A stretch of 64,000 nucleotides of DNA from Trifolium pratense (taxonomy: Eukaryota > Streptophyta > Magnoliopsida > Fabales > Fabaceae): positions 42,616,856-42,680,855 of the forward strand of contig NC_060063.1 of the NCBI RefSeq assembly GCF_020283565.1, in the 5' to 3' direction. Positions 33,291 to 42,599 of the stretch are shown here, piece after piece (position 1 is the stretch's first letter; each line of letters begins with the position of its first letter). The position numbers were made by a program, and so were the translations under genes. Under the pieces are notes generated by a model. That model was not told the origin of the DNA and made no database searches. It was given only the letters and a program-made list of their open reading frames with translations.

Positions 33291-33870
33291 TGTTGGGTCA
33301 TCACGAGGGGGCAGCCGGGGATCATCCACATTGGGCTTAAGAACAACTCTACAAGTGAGTTGGACACCACACTCTTACCCAAAACCTTAAGGTGTTAGGT
33401 TTATGGGTCATCTCACTTATAAAGTGTTCAACCTCCACTTTTCTAAGCAATGTGGGACTTAACCACTCACACTTGCCACAACAATCTCCCCCTCAAGTGT
33501 GAGTCCATCCACTCTTGGATATGCTCCCCCTCAAGCGGAAGCTTTCTTCATCCTACACTTGTACCGCCGTAAGCCACACTGCTCCACGGGACTCGCCGCC
33601 TGACCACCTTTGTCAGGAAGACTTTCGATACAAGGAGCCAATTCAACCCTTCGTCGAACCATCGGCTCTGATACCACTGTTGGGTCATCACGAGGGGGCA
33701 GCCGGGGATCATCCACATTGGGCTTAAGAACAACTCTACAAGTGAGTTGGACACCACACTCTTACCCAAAACCTTAAGGTGTTAGGTTTATGGGTCATCT
33801 CACTTATAAAGTGTTCAACCTCCACTTTTCTAAGCAATGTGGGACTTAACCACTCACACTTGCCACAACA
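33291..33870 (-). mobile_element. complete TRIM with two 193-bp LTRs
   Basis: LTRs 33291-33483 and 33678-33870 are both 193 bp and look identical by eye (minus strand TGTTGTGG...CCCAACA). Between them, on the minus strand, are a tRNA-iMet-type primer site (TGGTATCAGAGC, next to 33678), about 190 bp of non-coding interior and a polypurine tract (gagggggagat, next to 33483). The left flank is gctat (33286-33290), but the right flank is atctctctc (33871-33879) and then Copia-2, so the TRIM has no target duplication of its own. Confidence 0.9.
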
Positions 33871-33879
33871 ATCTCTCTC

Positions 33880-34541
33880 TGATGGGGAATTAGCACAATA
33901 ATAATAATAACGAGCAATACGCAGCGGAAATAAAATTCTCCAAACTTGTAAGAACCTTGAGGATCAACAACAAATAATATGGCAGACAATAAAGCAAAAT
34001 AAAGACACCGGAATTTTAACGTGGAAAACCCTCGATGTGAGAGTAAAAAACCACGGGTCGTCCAGACCAAAGAAATAGCTCCACTATAATCAAATAAGGG
34101 TACAAAAGAGTCTCCAAGTGAGGCACAAATAAGTGCTAACAACCAATTACACAACAAAGCACTAAAGCTTACAAAACAAGAACAAGAAGATGAAAATACC
34201 CAAAACACCTGCTGTATTGCGGACTGAATATCTCACGAACCAGACCTTGTTTCGACGATCCGAACGGTCAAAAGATAGCCTCTGGAGTTGCGAACCTGCC
34301 CTCCAAATTTGAGTGATATCCAACGGTTAACGAATCCGGAATCGAAGTTTTAGTGGGACTGGTTTGAGAAAAACGGGAATTGTTTTCTCTCTTCTTTTCT
34401 CTCTTTTTGAAGGTTGTTCTCTCACAAAATTTACTCACACAATAACCCTAGTATGACCACTCTCCACTTATATAAGTGAGACATAATGGGCTAATTAAAT
34501 TGGACTTTTCTCCACATAGGAAGGGAGCCCAAAACCCAACA
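33880..34541 (-). repeat. 3' LTR of Copia-2
   Basis: 662 bp, starting TGATGGGG and ending CCCAACA on the + strand. On the minus strand a TATA-like ttatataagtgg lies near 34465-34477. Confidence 0.9.
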
Positions 34542-34557
34542 AATCTCCCCCTCACAA

Positions 34558-37500
34558 CTATGTGGAGGAAATCGCCAAACCGGCGATATCACAACATGCT
34601 TCAAATTTTCCCCTTGGTAACGTCTTGGTCATCATATCTGAACCATTATCATCCGTATGAACCTTAACTAGTTCCAGCAACTTAGCATCCAAAACATCAC
34701 GTATCCAGTGATACCTTACATCAATATGTTTGGACCTATTATGAAAAGTCGGATTCTTACCAAGATGAATAGCACTTTGGCTATCAACAAATAACACATA
34801 TTTGTCTTGAACAAAACCAAGCTCCTGCAAGAATTTCTTCAACCATAGCAACTCTTTGCATGCTTCGGTAATGGCAATGAACTCTGCCTCTGTAGTAGAC
34901 AATGCTACACACTTTTGCAATCTGGACTGCCAAGCTACAGCTCCCCCTGCAAACTTAATCATGTAGCCCGACGTAGACTTCCTAGAATCAATGTCGCCAG
35001 CCATATCTGAGTCAGAGTACCCTTCCAAAGTAGGCTTATCTCCCCCAAAGCAAAGTCTCATACAAGTAGTACCACGAAGATACCTTAAAACCCATTTTAC
35101 AGCATTCCAATGCTCTCTACCTGGATTTGACAAAAATCTACTGACTGTACCAACAGCATGTGCTATATCTGGTCTTGTACACACCATTGCATACATCAAA
35201 CTACCCACAGCAGACGCATAAGGAACACGTTTCATATCAAATGTTTCATCTTCATTTGAAGGACTTTGTTTCGAACTCAGCTTGAAATGAGTAGCAAGAG
35301 GAGTGCTTACCGCCTTAGAATTTTCCATCTGGAATCTCTGCAGCACTCTTTTGATATAGTGTTCTTGTGACATCCAAAGTTTCTTCTCCTTTCTGTCACG
35401 CGTGATTCTTATGCCAAGAATCTGTTTAGCTTCTCCCATGTCTTTCATGGCAAATGACTCGCCCAACTGCTTCTTTAACCTGTCAATGTTAGAAATATTT
35501 TTCCCTACAATAAGCATATCATCAACATATAACAACAGGATAATGAAGTCATCGTTAGAAAATTTTCTAACAAAGACGCAATGATCTGAAGTAGTCTTCT
35601 TGTATCCTTGTTCAGACATAACAGACTCAAACTTCTTGTACCACTGCCTTGGAGCTTGCTTCAACCCATATAGGCTCTTTCTCAATCTACACACATAGTC
35701 TTCTTTGCCTTTAACTTGAAAACCATCGGGTTGCTTCATGTAGATCTCTTCCTCCAAATCACCATGAAGGAAAGCCGTTTTCACATCCATTTGCTCAACC
35801 TCTAGATCAAGAGTAGCAGCCAAACCCAACACGGTTCTAATTGATGACATCTTCACAACAGGTGAGAAAATTTCATTAAAATCAACACCCTTTCTTTGAC
35901 GAAAACCTTTCACTACCAATCTGGCTTTATACCTTGGAGACTCAGAGTTACTCTCATGTTTGACTCTATATATCCACCTATTTTCCAAAGCCCTTTTGCC
36001 TTTAGGCAACTTCACTAAATCATAAGTGTGATTATCATGCAAGGATTTCATCTCATCATTCATTGCATCCAACCACTTTTGATTTTCATCACTTTCCATG
36101 GCTTCTTGAAAATACTCAGGTTCACCCTCATCAGTCAAAGTCACATACTCGTCAGAATTATACCTTGTAGAAGGTTGTCTCTGTCTGTTGGACCTCCTAA
36201 GTTGAACTTGAGATGATTCTGGAGCTTCACCAAGATTCTCATCCTGTGACATATCATTCTCCTCATCATTATCAGCTGGGATATATACCTCTTCTCCAAG
36301 TTGTTGATCATCAACATAATCATGTGGCTCACCATTTTGAACATCACCACCAATAGTATCCAGATTATGAACAGGCAACCGAACTGGATCAATATTAGAC
36401 AAACTAACATCTTTCTCGGGTGTAGTTTTCTCCACCTTATCGATGTCTTCAATAGTTTGGTCTTCCATGAACACAACATCGCGGCTTCTGATAAGTTTAT
36501 TCCCTATAGGATCATAAAACTTGTAACCAAACTCATCCTGCCCATAGCCGATGAAGATACATTGTTTTGACTTTGCATCCAACTTGGATCTTTCATCCTT
36601 TGGATCATGCACAAAAGCCTTACAACCAAAGACTCTCAAATGATCATATTTGACATTCTTACCAAACCAAATTTTGTCTGGAACTTCACTGTTCAAAACA
36701 ACTGTAGGAGTGAGATTAATAACATGCACCGCCGTGTACAGTGCTTCACCCCAATAATGTTGAGGCAACTTAGCTTCAGAGAGCATACATCTAACTCTCT
36801 CAACAAGTGTTCGATTCATCCTCTCTGCTAAACCATTCAACTGAGGAGTTTTAGGAGGAGTCTTTTCATGTGCAATACCCTGCTGCTTACAATAGACATC
36901 AAAGGGACCACAATACTCACCACCATTATCAGAACGAACACATTTCAGCTTCTTACCTGATTGCCTCTCAACCAAAGCATGAAATTCTTTGAATTTCTCC
37001 AACACTTGGTCTTTTGTCTTTATAGCATATACCCATAGTTTCCTGGAACAGTCATCAATAAAAGTAACAAAATAAAGTGCACCACTAAAAGATTTTACCT
37101 TTAATGGACCACAAACATCAGAATGCACCAATTGAAGCAACTCTGACTTTCTTGAGGGAGGATGCTTCTTGAAGGATACTCTAGTCTGTTTACCAGTCAT
37201 GCAATGAGAACACTTCTCCAAATCTGCATTCTTTAATCCTGGAAGCACATCCTTTTTGGCTAAAACATTCAGCCCCTTTTCACTAATATGACTAAGTCTT
37301 CGGTGCCACAAAGATGCTTTCATGTCGATAACATTCACACTGTCTCTAGCAACCAAAGCTTTTGTCCAATACAGTTTAGAAGTTTTCTCCCCTCTAGCCA
37401 CAACCAAGTTACCTTTACTGAGTTTCCACTTTCCAGAACCAAAGTGATTATCATAACCACAATCATCAAGCATATGCACAGAGATCAAATTAAAACGAAC

Positions 37501-37692
37501 ATCCGGAGCATGTTTGACATCTCTAAGCAACAATTGCATTCCCATGTTGGTTTGCAAGCAAATATCACCAACACCAATTACCTTAGCTACACCATCATTA
37601 CCCATCTTCAACCCTCCAAAGTCACCGGAAGTATAAGATGTGAAGAACTCCTTCCTCGGTGTAACATGCAATGTAGCACCACTGTCAACAAT
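34558..37692 (-). CDS. Copia-2 pol: protease, integrase, reverse transcriptase, RNase H
   Basis: An open frame of 1044 codons directly follows a TGA. Order: protease active site IVDSGATLHV at the very start, GAG-pre-integrase (LWHRRLSHIS, HHCC with CSHC), integrase D-D-E core (VHSDVCGP ... VRSDNGGEY ... NGLAERMNRTL), the Copia chromo-like linker region, reverse transcriptase with YVDDML and the KQAPRQWY block, and RNase H (GYSDSDMAGD, STTEAEF, VDSQSAI). All catalytic residues I can identify are present and no frameshift is seen. In relatives gag and protease are one frame. Here the TGA replaces the codon before IVDSGA (usually Trp), so pol would be lost unless the stop is bypassed. Confidence 0.92.
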   Translation of the reverse strand: MVDSGATLHVTPRKEFFTSYTSGDFGGLKMGNDGVAKVIGVGDICLQTNMGMQLLLRDVKHAPDVRFNLISVHMLDDCGYDNHFGSGKWKLSKGNLVVARGEKTSKLYWTKALVARDSVNVIDMKASLWHRRLSHISEKGLNVLAKKDVLPGLKNADLEKCSHCMTGKQTRVSFKKHPPSRKSELLQLVHSDVCGPLKVKSFSGALYFVTFIDDCSRKLWVYAIKTKDQVLEKFKEFHALVERQSGKKLKCVRSDNGGEYCGPFDVYCKQQGIAHEKTPPKTPQLNGLAERMNRTLVERVRCMLSEAKLPQHYWGEALYTAVHVINLTPTVVLNSEVPDKIWFGKNVKYDHLRVFGCKAFVHDPKDERSKLDAKSKQCIFIGYGQDEFGYKFYDPIGNKLIRSRDVVFMEDQTIEDIDKVEKTTPEKDVSLSNIDPVRLPVHNLDTIGGDVQNGEPHDYVDDQQLGEEVYIPADNDEENDMSQDENLGEAPESSQVQLRRSNRQRQPSTRYNSDEYVTLTDEGEPEYFQEAMESDENQKWLDAMNDEMKSLHDNHTYDLVKLPKGKRALENRWIYRVKHESNSESPRYKARLVVKGFRQRKGVDFNEIFSPVVKMSSIRTVLGLAATLDLEVEQMDVKTAFLHGDLEEEIYMKQPDGFQVKGKEDYVCRLRKSLYGLKQAPRQWYKKFESVMSEQGYKKTTSDHCVFVRKFSNDDFIILLLYVDDMLIVGKNISNIDRLKKQLGESFAMKDMGEAKQILGIRITRDRKEKKLWMSQEHYIKRVLQRFQMENSKAVSTPLATHFKLSSKQSPSNEDETFDMKRVPYASAVGSLMYAMVCTRPDIAHAVGTVSRFLSNPGREHWNAVKWVLRYLRGTTCMRLCFGGDKPTLEGYSDSDMAGDIDSRKSTSGYMIKFAGGAVAWQSRLQKCVALSTTEAEFIAITEACKELLWLKKFLQELGFVQDKYVLFVDSQSAIHLGKNPTFHNRSKHIDVRYHWIRDVLDAKLLELVKVHTDDNGSDMMTKTLPRGKFEACCDIAGLAISST

Positions 37693-38586
37693 TCACATGC
37701 TCTCATCTGATACAAGATTAATGGACTCATGATCACGGAGAATAACAAGATCATCATTGATAGCAGTAGTAACACGATCATCATCATGATCTTCACGATC
37801 TCTTTGTTTCTGCTTACCCTTCTTGCCTTTGTTATCTTTTCTCCACTGATAACAGTACTTTTGTATGTGCCCTGATTTATGACAATAATTACACTCCATA
37901 TTCTTGTATCGCCCTTTGGACTTGCTTCTGCTATTCTCTCTACCACCCTTCGGTTCTTTCTTCTGACTTCTCCCCCTATTTTCAGTGACAAGTACCTCGG
38001 ATTGAGATGAAGTACCTTGTGCCTTCCTTCTCATCTCCTCATTAAGAATACCACCCTTAGCCGTTTCCAAAGAAACAACACCTTTAGGAGCAGAACTTGT
38101 AATAGAAACCCGAAACGTCTCCCAAGACTCTGGTAAAGATAGCAATAGAAATAGTCCCAAAAGTTCATCTTCAAATTTAATACCCATTCCTGACATCTGA
38201 TCAAGGAGCCCCTGAAATTCACTCAAGTGATCTGAAATAGAAGTCCCCTCCTTATACTTCAAACTTATGAAGCTATTCAACAAGAACAATTTATTATTCC
38301 CTGATTTAGAGGCATACAAGGACTCTAACTTCTCCCACAAAGTTTTTGCATGTTTCTCATTAGCAATATGATTATAAATATTATCTTCAACATATTGCCG
38401 AATAAAGCCACATACCTGTAGATGTTCAAACTCCCATTCTTCATCAGACTTAGAATTCGGCTTTGCGGAACTAAATACCGGTAAGTGCAATTTCTTCACA
38501 AATAACAAGTCTTTCATCTTGCCCTTCCACAAATGGTAATTAGACCCATTCAACAATACCATCTTCATATTTGTATTTGACTCCAT
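37693..38586 (-). CDS. Copia-2 gag, 297 aa
   Basis: Starts [20 protein letters not shown], the usual Copia gag opening (DUF4219/UBN2 type). The UBN2-like core runs to about residue 190 ([10 protein letters not shown]). A basic Lys/Arg/Ser region and one CCHC zinc knuckle ([14 protein letters not shown], about 232-245) come next, followed by a basic then acidic tail. It ends at a TGA at 37695-37693 directly before the protease motif. Gag forms the cytoplasmic virus-like particle. Confidence 0.9.
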   Translation of the reverse strand: MESNTNMKMVLLNGSNYHLWKGKMKDLLFVKKLHLPVFSSAKPNSKSDEEWEFEHLQVCGFIRQYVEDNIYNHIANEKHAKTLWEKLESLYASKSGNNKLFLLNSFISLKYKEGTSISDHLSEFQGLLDQMSGMGIKFEDELLGLFLLLSLPESWETFRVSITSSAPKGVVSLETAKGGILNEEMRRKAQGTSSQSEVLVTENRGRSQKKEPKGGRENSRSKSKGRYKNMECNYCHKSGHIQKYCYQWRKDNKGKKGKQKQRDREDHDDDRVTTAINDDLVILRDHESINLVSDESM

Positions 38587-38634
38587 CTTTCAAACAAGTA
38601 AAATTGCCCTTAACCAAGAGCTCTGATACCACTC

Positions 38635-39296
38635 TGATGGGGAATTAGCACAATAATAATAATAACGAGCAATACGCAGCGGAAATAAAATTCCCCAAAC
38701 TTGTAAGAACCTTGAGGATCAACAACAAATAATATGGCAGACAATAAAGCAAAATAAAGACACCGGAATTTTAACGTGGAAAACCCTCGATGTGAGAGTA
38801 AAAAACCACGGGTCGTCCAGACCAAAGAAATAGCTCCACTATAATCAAATAAGGGTACAAAAGAGTCTCCAAGTGAGGCACAAATAAGTGCTAACAACCA
38901 ATTACACAACAAAGCACTAAAGCTTACAAAACAAGAACAAGAAGATGAAAATACCCAAAACACCTGCTGTATTGCGGACTGAATATCTCACGAACCAGAC
39001 CTTGTTTCGACGATCCGAACGGTCAAAAGATAGCCTCTGGAGTTGCGAACCTGCCCTCCAAATTTGAGTGATATCCAACGGTTAACGAATCCGGAATCGA
39101 AGTTTTAGTGGGACTGGTTTGAGAAAAACGGGAATTGTTTTCTCTCTTCTTTTCTCTCTTTTTGAAGGTTGTTCTCTCACAAAATTTACTCACACAATAA
39201 CCCTAGTATGACCACTCTCCACTTATATAAGTGAGACATAATGGGCTAATTAAATTGGACTTTTCTCCACATAGGAAGGGAGCCCAAAACCCAACA
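38635..39296 (-). repeat. 5' LTR of Copia-2
   Basis: 662 bp, near-identical to 33880-34541. The primer-binding site abuts its inner end after a 3-bp gag spacer. Confidence 0.9.
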
Positions 39297-39665
39297 GCTA
39301 TGTCCAGAACCAAACTCTCATCACTAAGCTGAAGAAGGCCACTGATACTAGTTGAAGAAAACCACCCTGAACTTTGTTAGAGTGTGAGCTGCAGGCATGC
39401 TCATTGGCAAGCCAAGCCCGCGTGTGAGCCAACTGCGGCTGCTAGGCCTGCGCGCGCGTGGTTGCTTAAGGCACAAGTTAGTTGAATAAGTTTGTTAGTT
39501 TGTTGTTGATTGATTGTAACTGTCTTGCAAGAGCTATATAAAGCCTTGCCTATGTCAATGAGAACTCAGTGATTGCATTTGCCTTAACAAACTTTACCAT
39601 CAATGATGATAAATAAATCAATTCAATGAAGCTGGATATGGTAAAGTAAAGAGAACTACTTATTT
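39297..39665 (-). pseudogene. outer part of the right HAK arm, split by a solo LTR
   Basis: 39297-39369 on the minus strand (cttcttcagcttagtgatgagagtttggttctgg) matches 31327-31368 of the left arm. 39590-39665 on the minus strand (gtagttctctttactttacc..cagcttcattgaattg) matches 29835-29900. The two arms therefore extend the inverted repeat beyond the C-terminal exon into the membrane exon. Confidence 0.7.
39375..39589 (+). repeat. 215-bp solo LTR in the right HAK arm
   Basis: TGTTAGAG...CTTAACA with a TATA box (gctatataaag, about 39534) and a perfect 5-bp duplication AACTT (39370-39374, 39590-39594). The left arm shows the empty site (gtaaagttcac). The small size is typical of TRIM or short Copia LTRs. 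It is GC-richer (gcgcgcgcg) than its surroundings. Confidence 0.85.
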
Positions 39666-39735
39666 ATTGTAACGAGAAAGAAAAAATAATTTGGAGAAGA
39701 AGAAGAAAGCTAAGATTATAAAATATTAATGTTGC

Positions 39736-39876
39736 CTTAATTCCTCCATAATCTATAGCAAATATACATCAACATTTGCTAAAAACATTTCTGACATCTC
39801 AAAACTATTCATTTTTTTTAAATTAATATTTATTTGGGAGCTTATATATATTGCTATAGATTCTGAAGGAATTAAG
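39736..39876. mobile_element. small foldback element
   Basis: cttaattcctccataatctatagcaa and the complement of cttaattccttcagaatctatagcaa bound 141 bp of AT-rich DNA. A MITE of unknown class. Confidence 0.6.
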
Positions 39877-40090
39877 TTTGGGATGACATGTGTTAGATAA
39901 TATATATTGTTTGACCTTTAGTATTTATACATTTCTAGTATTACTTTGTACTGTCAAGTTTCGTTATTCTATTATATTGTAATGGAACCAAGACCTCAAA
40001 ATGTCCCCAACTTTCATATTTGATTTCCTCTCATCTTCCTAATGTTTCTACTTTGTATTTTATTCTAACATGGTATTAGACTTGGATTTG

Positions 40091-40268
40091 GATTTCCTGC
40101 AGTCCGGTTTGCACGCAGTTTTGGATCTCAACCGTTAGATTAAGAACAAACGGTCCAGATTATATATTAATAAAATCAACTGTTTGCAATCTGAACCATT
40201 CATTTATGATCGAACGGCGGAGATCCAAAACCGCGTGAAATTGCGTGCAAACTGGACTGCAGGAAATC
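40091..40268. mobile_element. MITE with GATTTCCTGCAGTCC ends
   Basis: The inverted ends gatttcctgcagtccggttt / aaactggactgcaggaaatc and further inverted blocks inside (ttttggatct, aacggt) make a 178-bp foldback. TTG lies on both sides (40088-40090, 40269-40271), a possible 3-bp duplication. Confidence 0.7.
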
Positions 40269-41714
40269 TTGTTCCATTAGACTTGACTAATCAGGGTTGG
40301 ACCTACACTTACACACCCTGAATTTTTTATATTTACATATGATACTCCATTATATTTTGCACTTGCACCCTGAATATTTTAGTTTGCACCTTATCTAATG
40401 ATTTTTCACCTAGGCCCATTCAACTATCACCGACGGAAAAAAAAATTTCCTACCCCTACATTTAATCCTCTACCACAACATATTTTAAAATATTCCTATT
40501 ATACCCTTATTTTACTTTCTTTTTTTACTTTATCATTTTTTAACTTTTCCTCCTCAAAATGTTGTACATGCTTCAAAACAATTCCGGTAGGCACCTAAAC
40601 TTTTTCCAATTTGTTAAATTTACCGGAACACCTTAAACAAGTATCCCGGTTTGCAGCAGCCCAATTAGCCCAACTTTACACAACAACTTTTTTTTTCATC
40701 AAAAGGAAAATAAAACTTTCACAAAAATTGAACCATCTTGTTTTTTCTTTTCTTTTTTTATATATTTTTTTATCAGTCGTTATCGGGTATTAATTAGTTA
40801 TTTTAATTTTCTGGAATATTACAATCTACCATCCTTAAAGAAAATTCCATCCTCGAAATTTTGCACTACTTAACAATTTAAACTTTCGCTCCATACTCTG
40901 ATCAATTAATAGCTCTCTCATTGTCATTTTAAGCATTAACATCTTCATCCCTAATCTCTATACACAATATAGAGTAATTCTTCCTCCCTAATCTCCTTGC
41001 ACAACAAGCTTCAATAATCAAATTCAATTTAAACAACCTCAACGACTAATTCACAACTTTACATTAGATACCACTCTATCACAAATTTCACATGCACTTG
41101 TTTCCTAATTCTCCAAATAAATTTGCATACTCTTCCTTCACACAATCTCATCTTGTTTGCAAGTAGTATTAATCTTCATAAATGATTTCTTCTACCAGTA
41201 GTTAACTCTCTATTCCCACAATAAAAAGTGACTAAATGATAACTTGTAACATTAAGATAAACTCGAGTAATATCAATATCAATATATCATATGAAAAGAA
41301 AATCGTCTTTATTTGTGCTCACGTTATCAACAACACCATGTTTTGAGAGCCTAAACCCTTAACTAATGATACTCCATGTACCTAACACACATAAATCATC
41401 ACAATTGATCTAGTTATATAGTAGACGAGCCTCAGTAAATCCTAAAATTATCAAAGAACTTCAAAACCATGAAAAGAAAATTAAGAGCTTGTATTTACAA
41501 ATTTAAATCCTCAACTTCCACCTTGCAGTTCCCAACTTTATGTTTCTAAATTTAAATTACTTATTCTCATTACTAGCATTAATAGAAAATAAATTTGTCA
41601 CCAAAGACTTATGCCAATATCAAGATAAAAGAGAAAAATCCTTTTCACAATTATTTTATTCATACTCACATGTCACATATAAAAAAAAAATAGACTACAA
41701 AGCAGCTCGTAATA
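40269..41714. other. AT-rich intergenic DNA, no gene recognised
   Basis: Short frames only, with no coding pattern, repeat ends or RNA gene that I can support. Confidence 0.4.
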
Positions 41715-41973
41715 CTCCCTCCGTCCTAAATTATAAGGATTCTTTGACCATTGCACGTATACCAATACATAATTTTGATTACGAATATTTTTAATTGTGT
41801 ATTAGTAAAAATTATAGAAATTTGATATTTTAAAAATATTTATCGAAACAAATTAAACAAGATCTTATATGATAATATTTACATTTATATACTCTTAGAA
41901 AAATACGGTCAAAACAAGACATATGAATAATGCATTTTGTCAAAATGGGTCTTATAAAATGGGACTGAGGAAG
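41715..41973. mobile_element. Stowaway-like MITE
   Basis: CTCCCTCCGTCCTAAATTATAAGGA at the left, complement of cttcctcagtcccattttataaga at the right, TA on both sides (41713-41714, 41974-41975). 259 bp. Confidence 0.75.
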
Positions 41974-42012
41974 TATATATTTATGTGGCACGTTATTTTT
42001 AAGCACATATGA

Positions 42013-42191
42013 CGTGAAGAAAATAGATGCGCAAATTGGTTAGCTTGTTTTAGTCTCAACCAAAGTTCATATGATGTGAGAATTTTGGAGGATATCCTCC
42101 TAGGAAACTCCAACAACTCCTCTTTGATGATATATCCCGGGGTTGCATAGTCTTGTAGTTGTTGGCTTTGCCCTCTTTATTCACCAAAAAA
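42013..42191 (+). mobile_element. severely 5'-truncated LINE insertion
   Basis: 179 bp ending in caccaaaaaaa and flanked by the 8-bp duplication acatatga (42005-42012, 42192-42199). The body reads like a LINE RNase H tail and 3' UTR (WRISS*ETPTTPL, then cttgtagttgttggctttgcc). Confidence 0.6.
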
Positions 42192-42599
42192 ACATATGAA
42201 TATTTTTCGCAAAGTTAATTAATATATATAACAAATTAATTCATATTTAATTTATCAGCTGCCTATTATTATTACAAAAAAAATAAAAATAGGAGCAATT
42301 AGAAATTGAACTTCTTTTACCAAAAGAAAAAAAGAAATTGAACTACTAATCATCTGTTAAAGGGGCTTAAATTTTTTATCACTTGGACTAATTCATTATT
42401 TGTTATAAATTATTAATTACGTTAAAAATTTTGCACCCTTGATCTAGGACTAATCCACTGTGGCTAACAATTATAATGTGTAAATTATACTCATAACTCA
42501 AGTTAGGCGTGAAGGTGAATATTAAAGTTATTTGAAGTTTGTTTGAAATTCTAAATTACTCAAATTTTTGAACTGCGGGTGTATAAATATATTTGAACA

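Larger units (their letters stand above)
33880..39296 (-). mobile_element. Copia-2: nearly intact, very young Tnt1-like Copia retrotransposon
   Basis: A 5417-bp element with 662-bp LTRs at both ends, primer site TGGTATCAGAGC next to the right (5') LTR (complement of 38620-38631), gag (38586-37693), pol (37692-34558) and polypurine tract (complement of 34543-34556). The LTRs differ at one site that I found (33939 T versus 38694 C), implying recent insertion. The right flank is gctat (39297-39301) and the left flank is atctctctc then the TRIM. GCTAT recurs on the far side of the TRIM. One in-frame TGA separates gag from pol. Confidence 0.95.

Noticed and set aside
37690..37698. Programmed stop-codon read-through between Copia-2 gag and protease
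   Set aside because: Plant Copia elements normally use one frame and relatives have Trp here; a point nonsense mutation is simpler, though not excluded.
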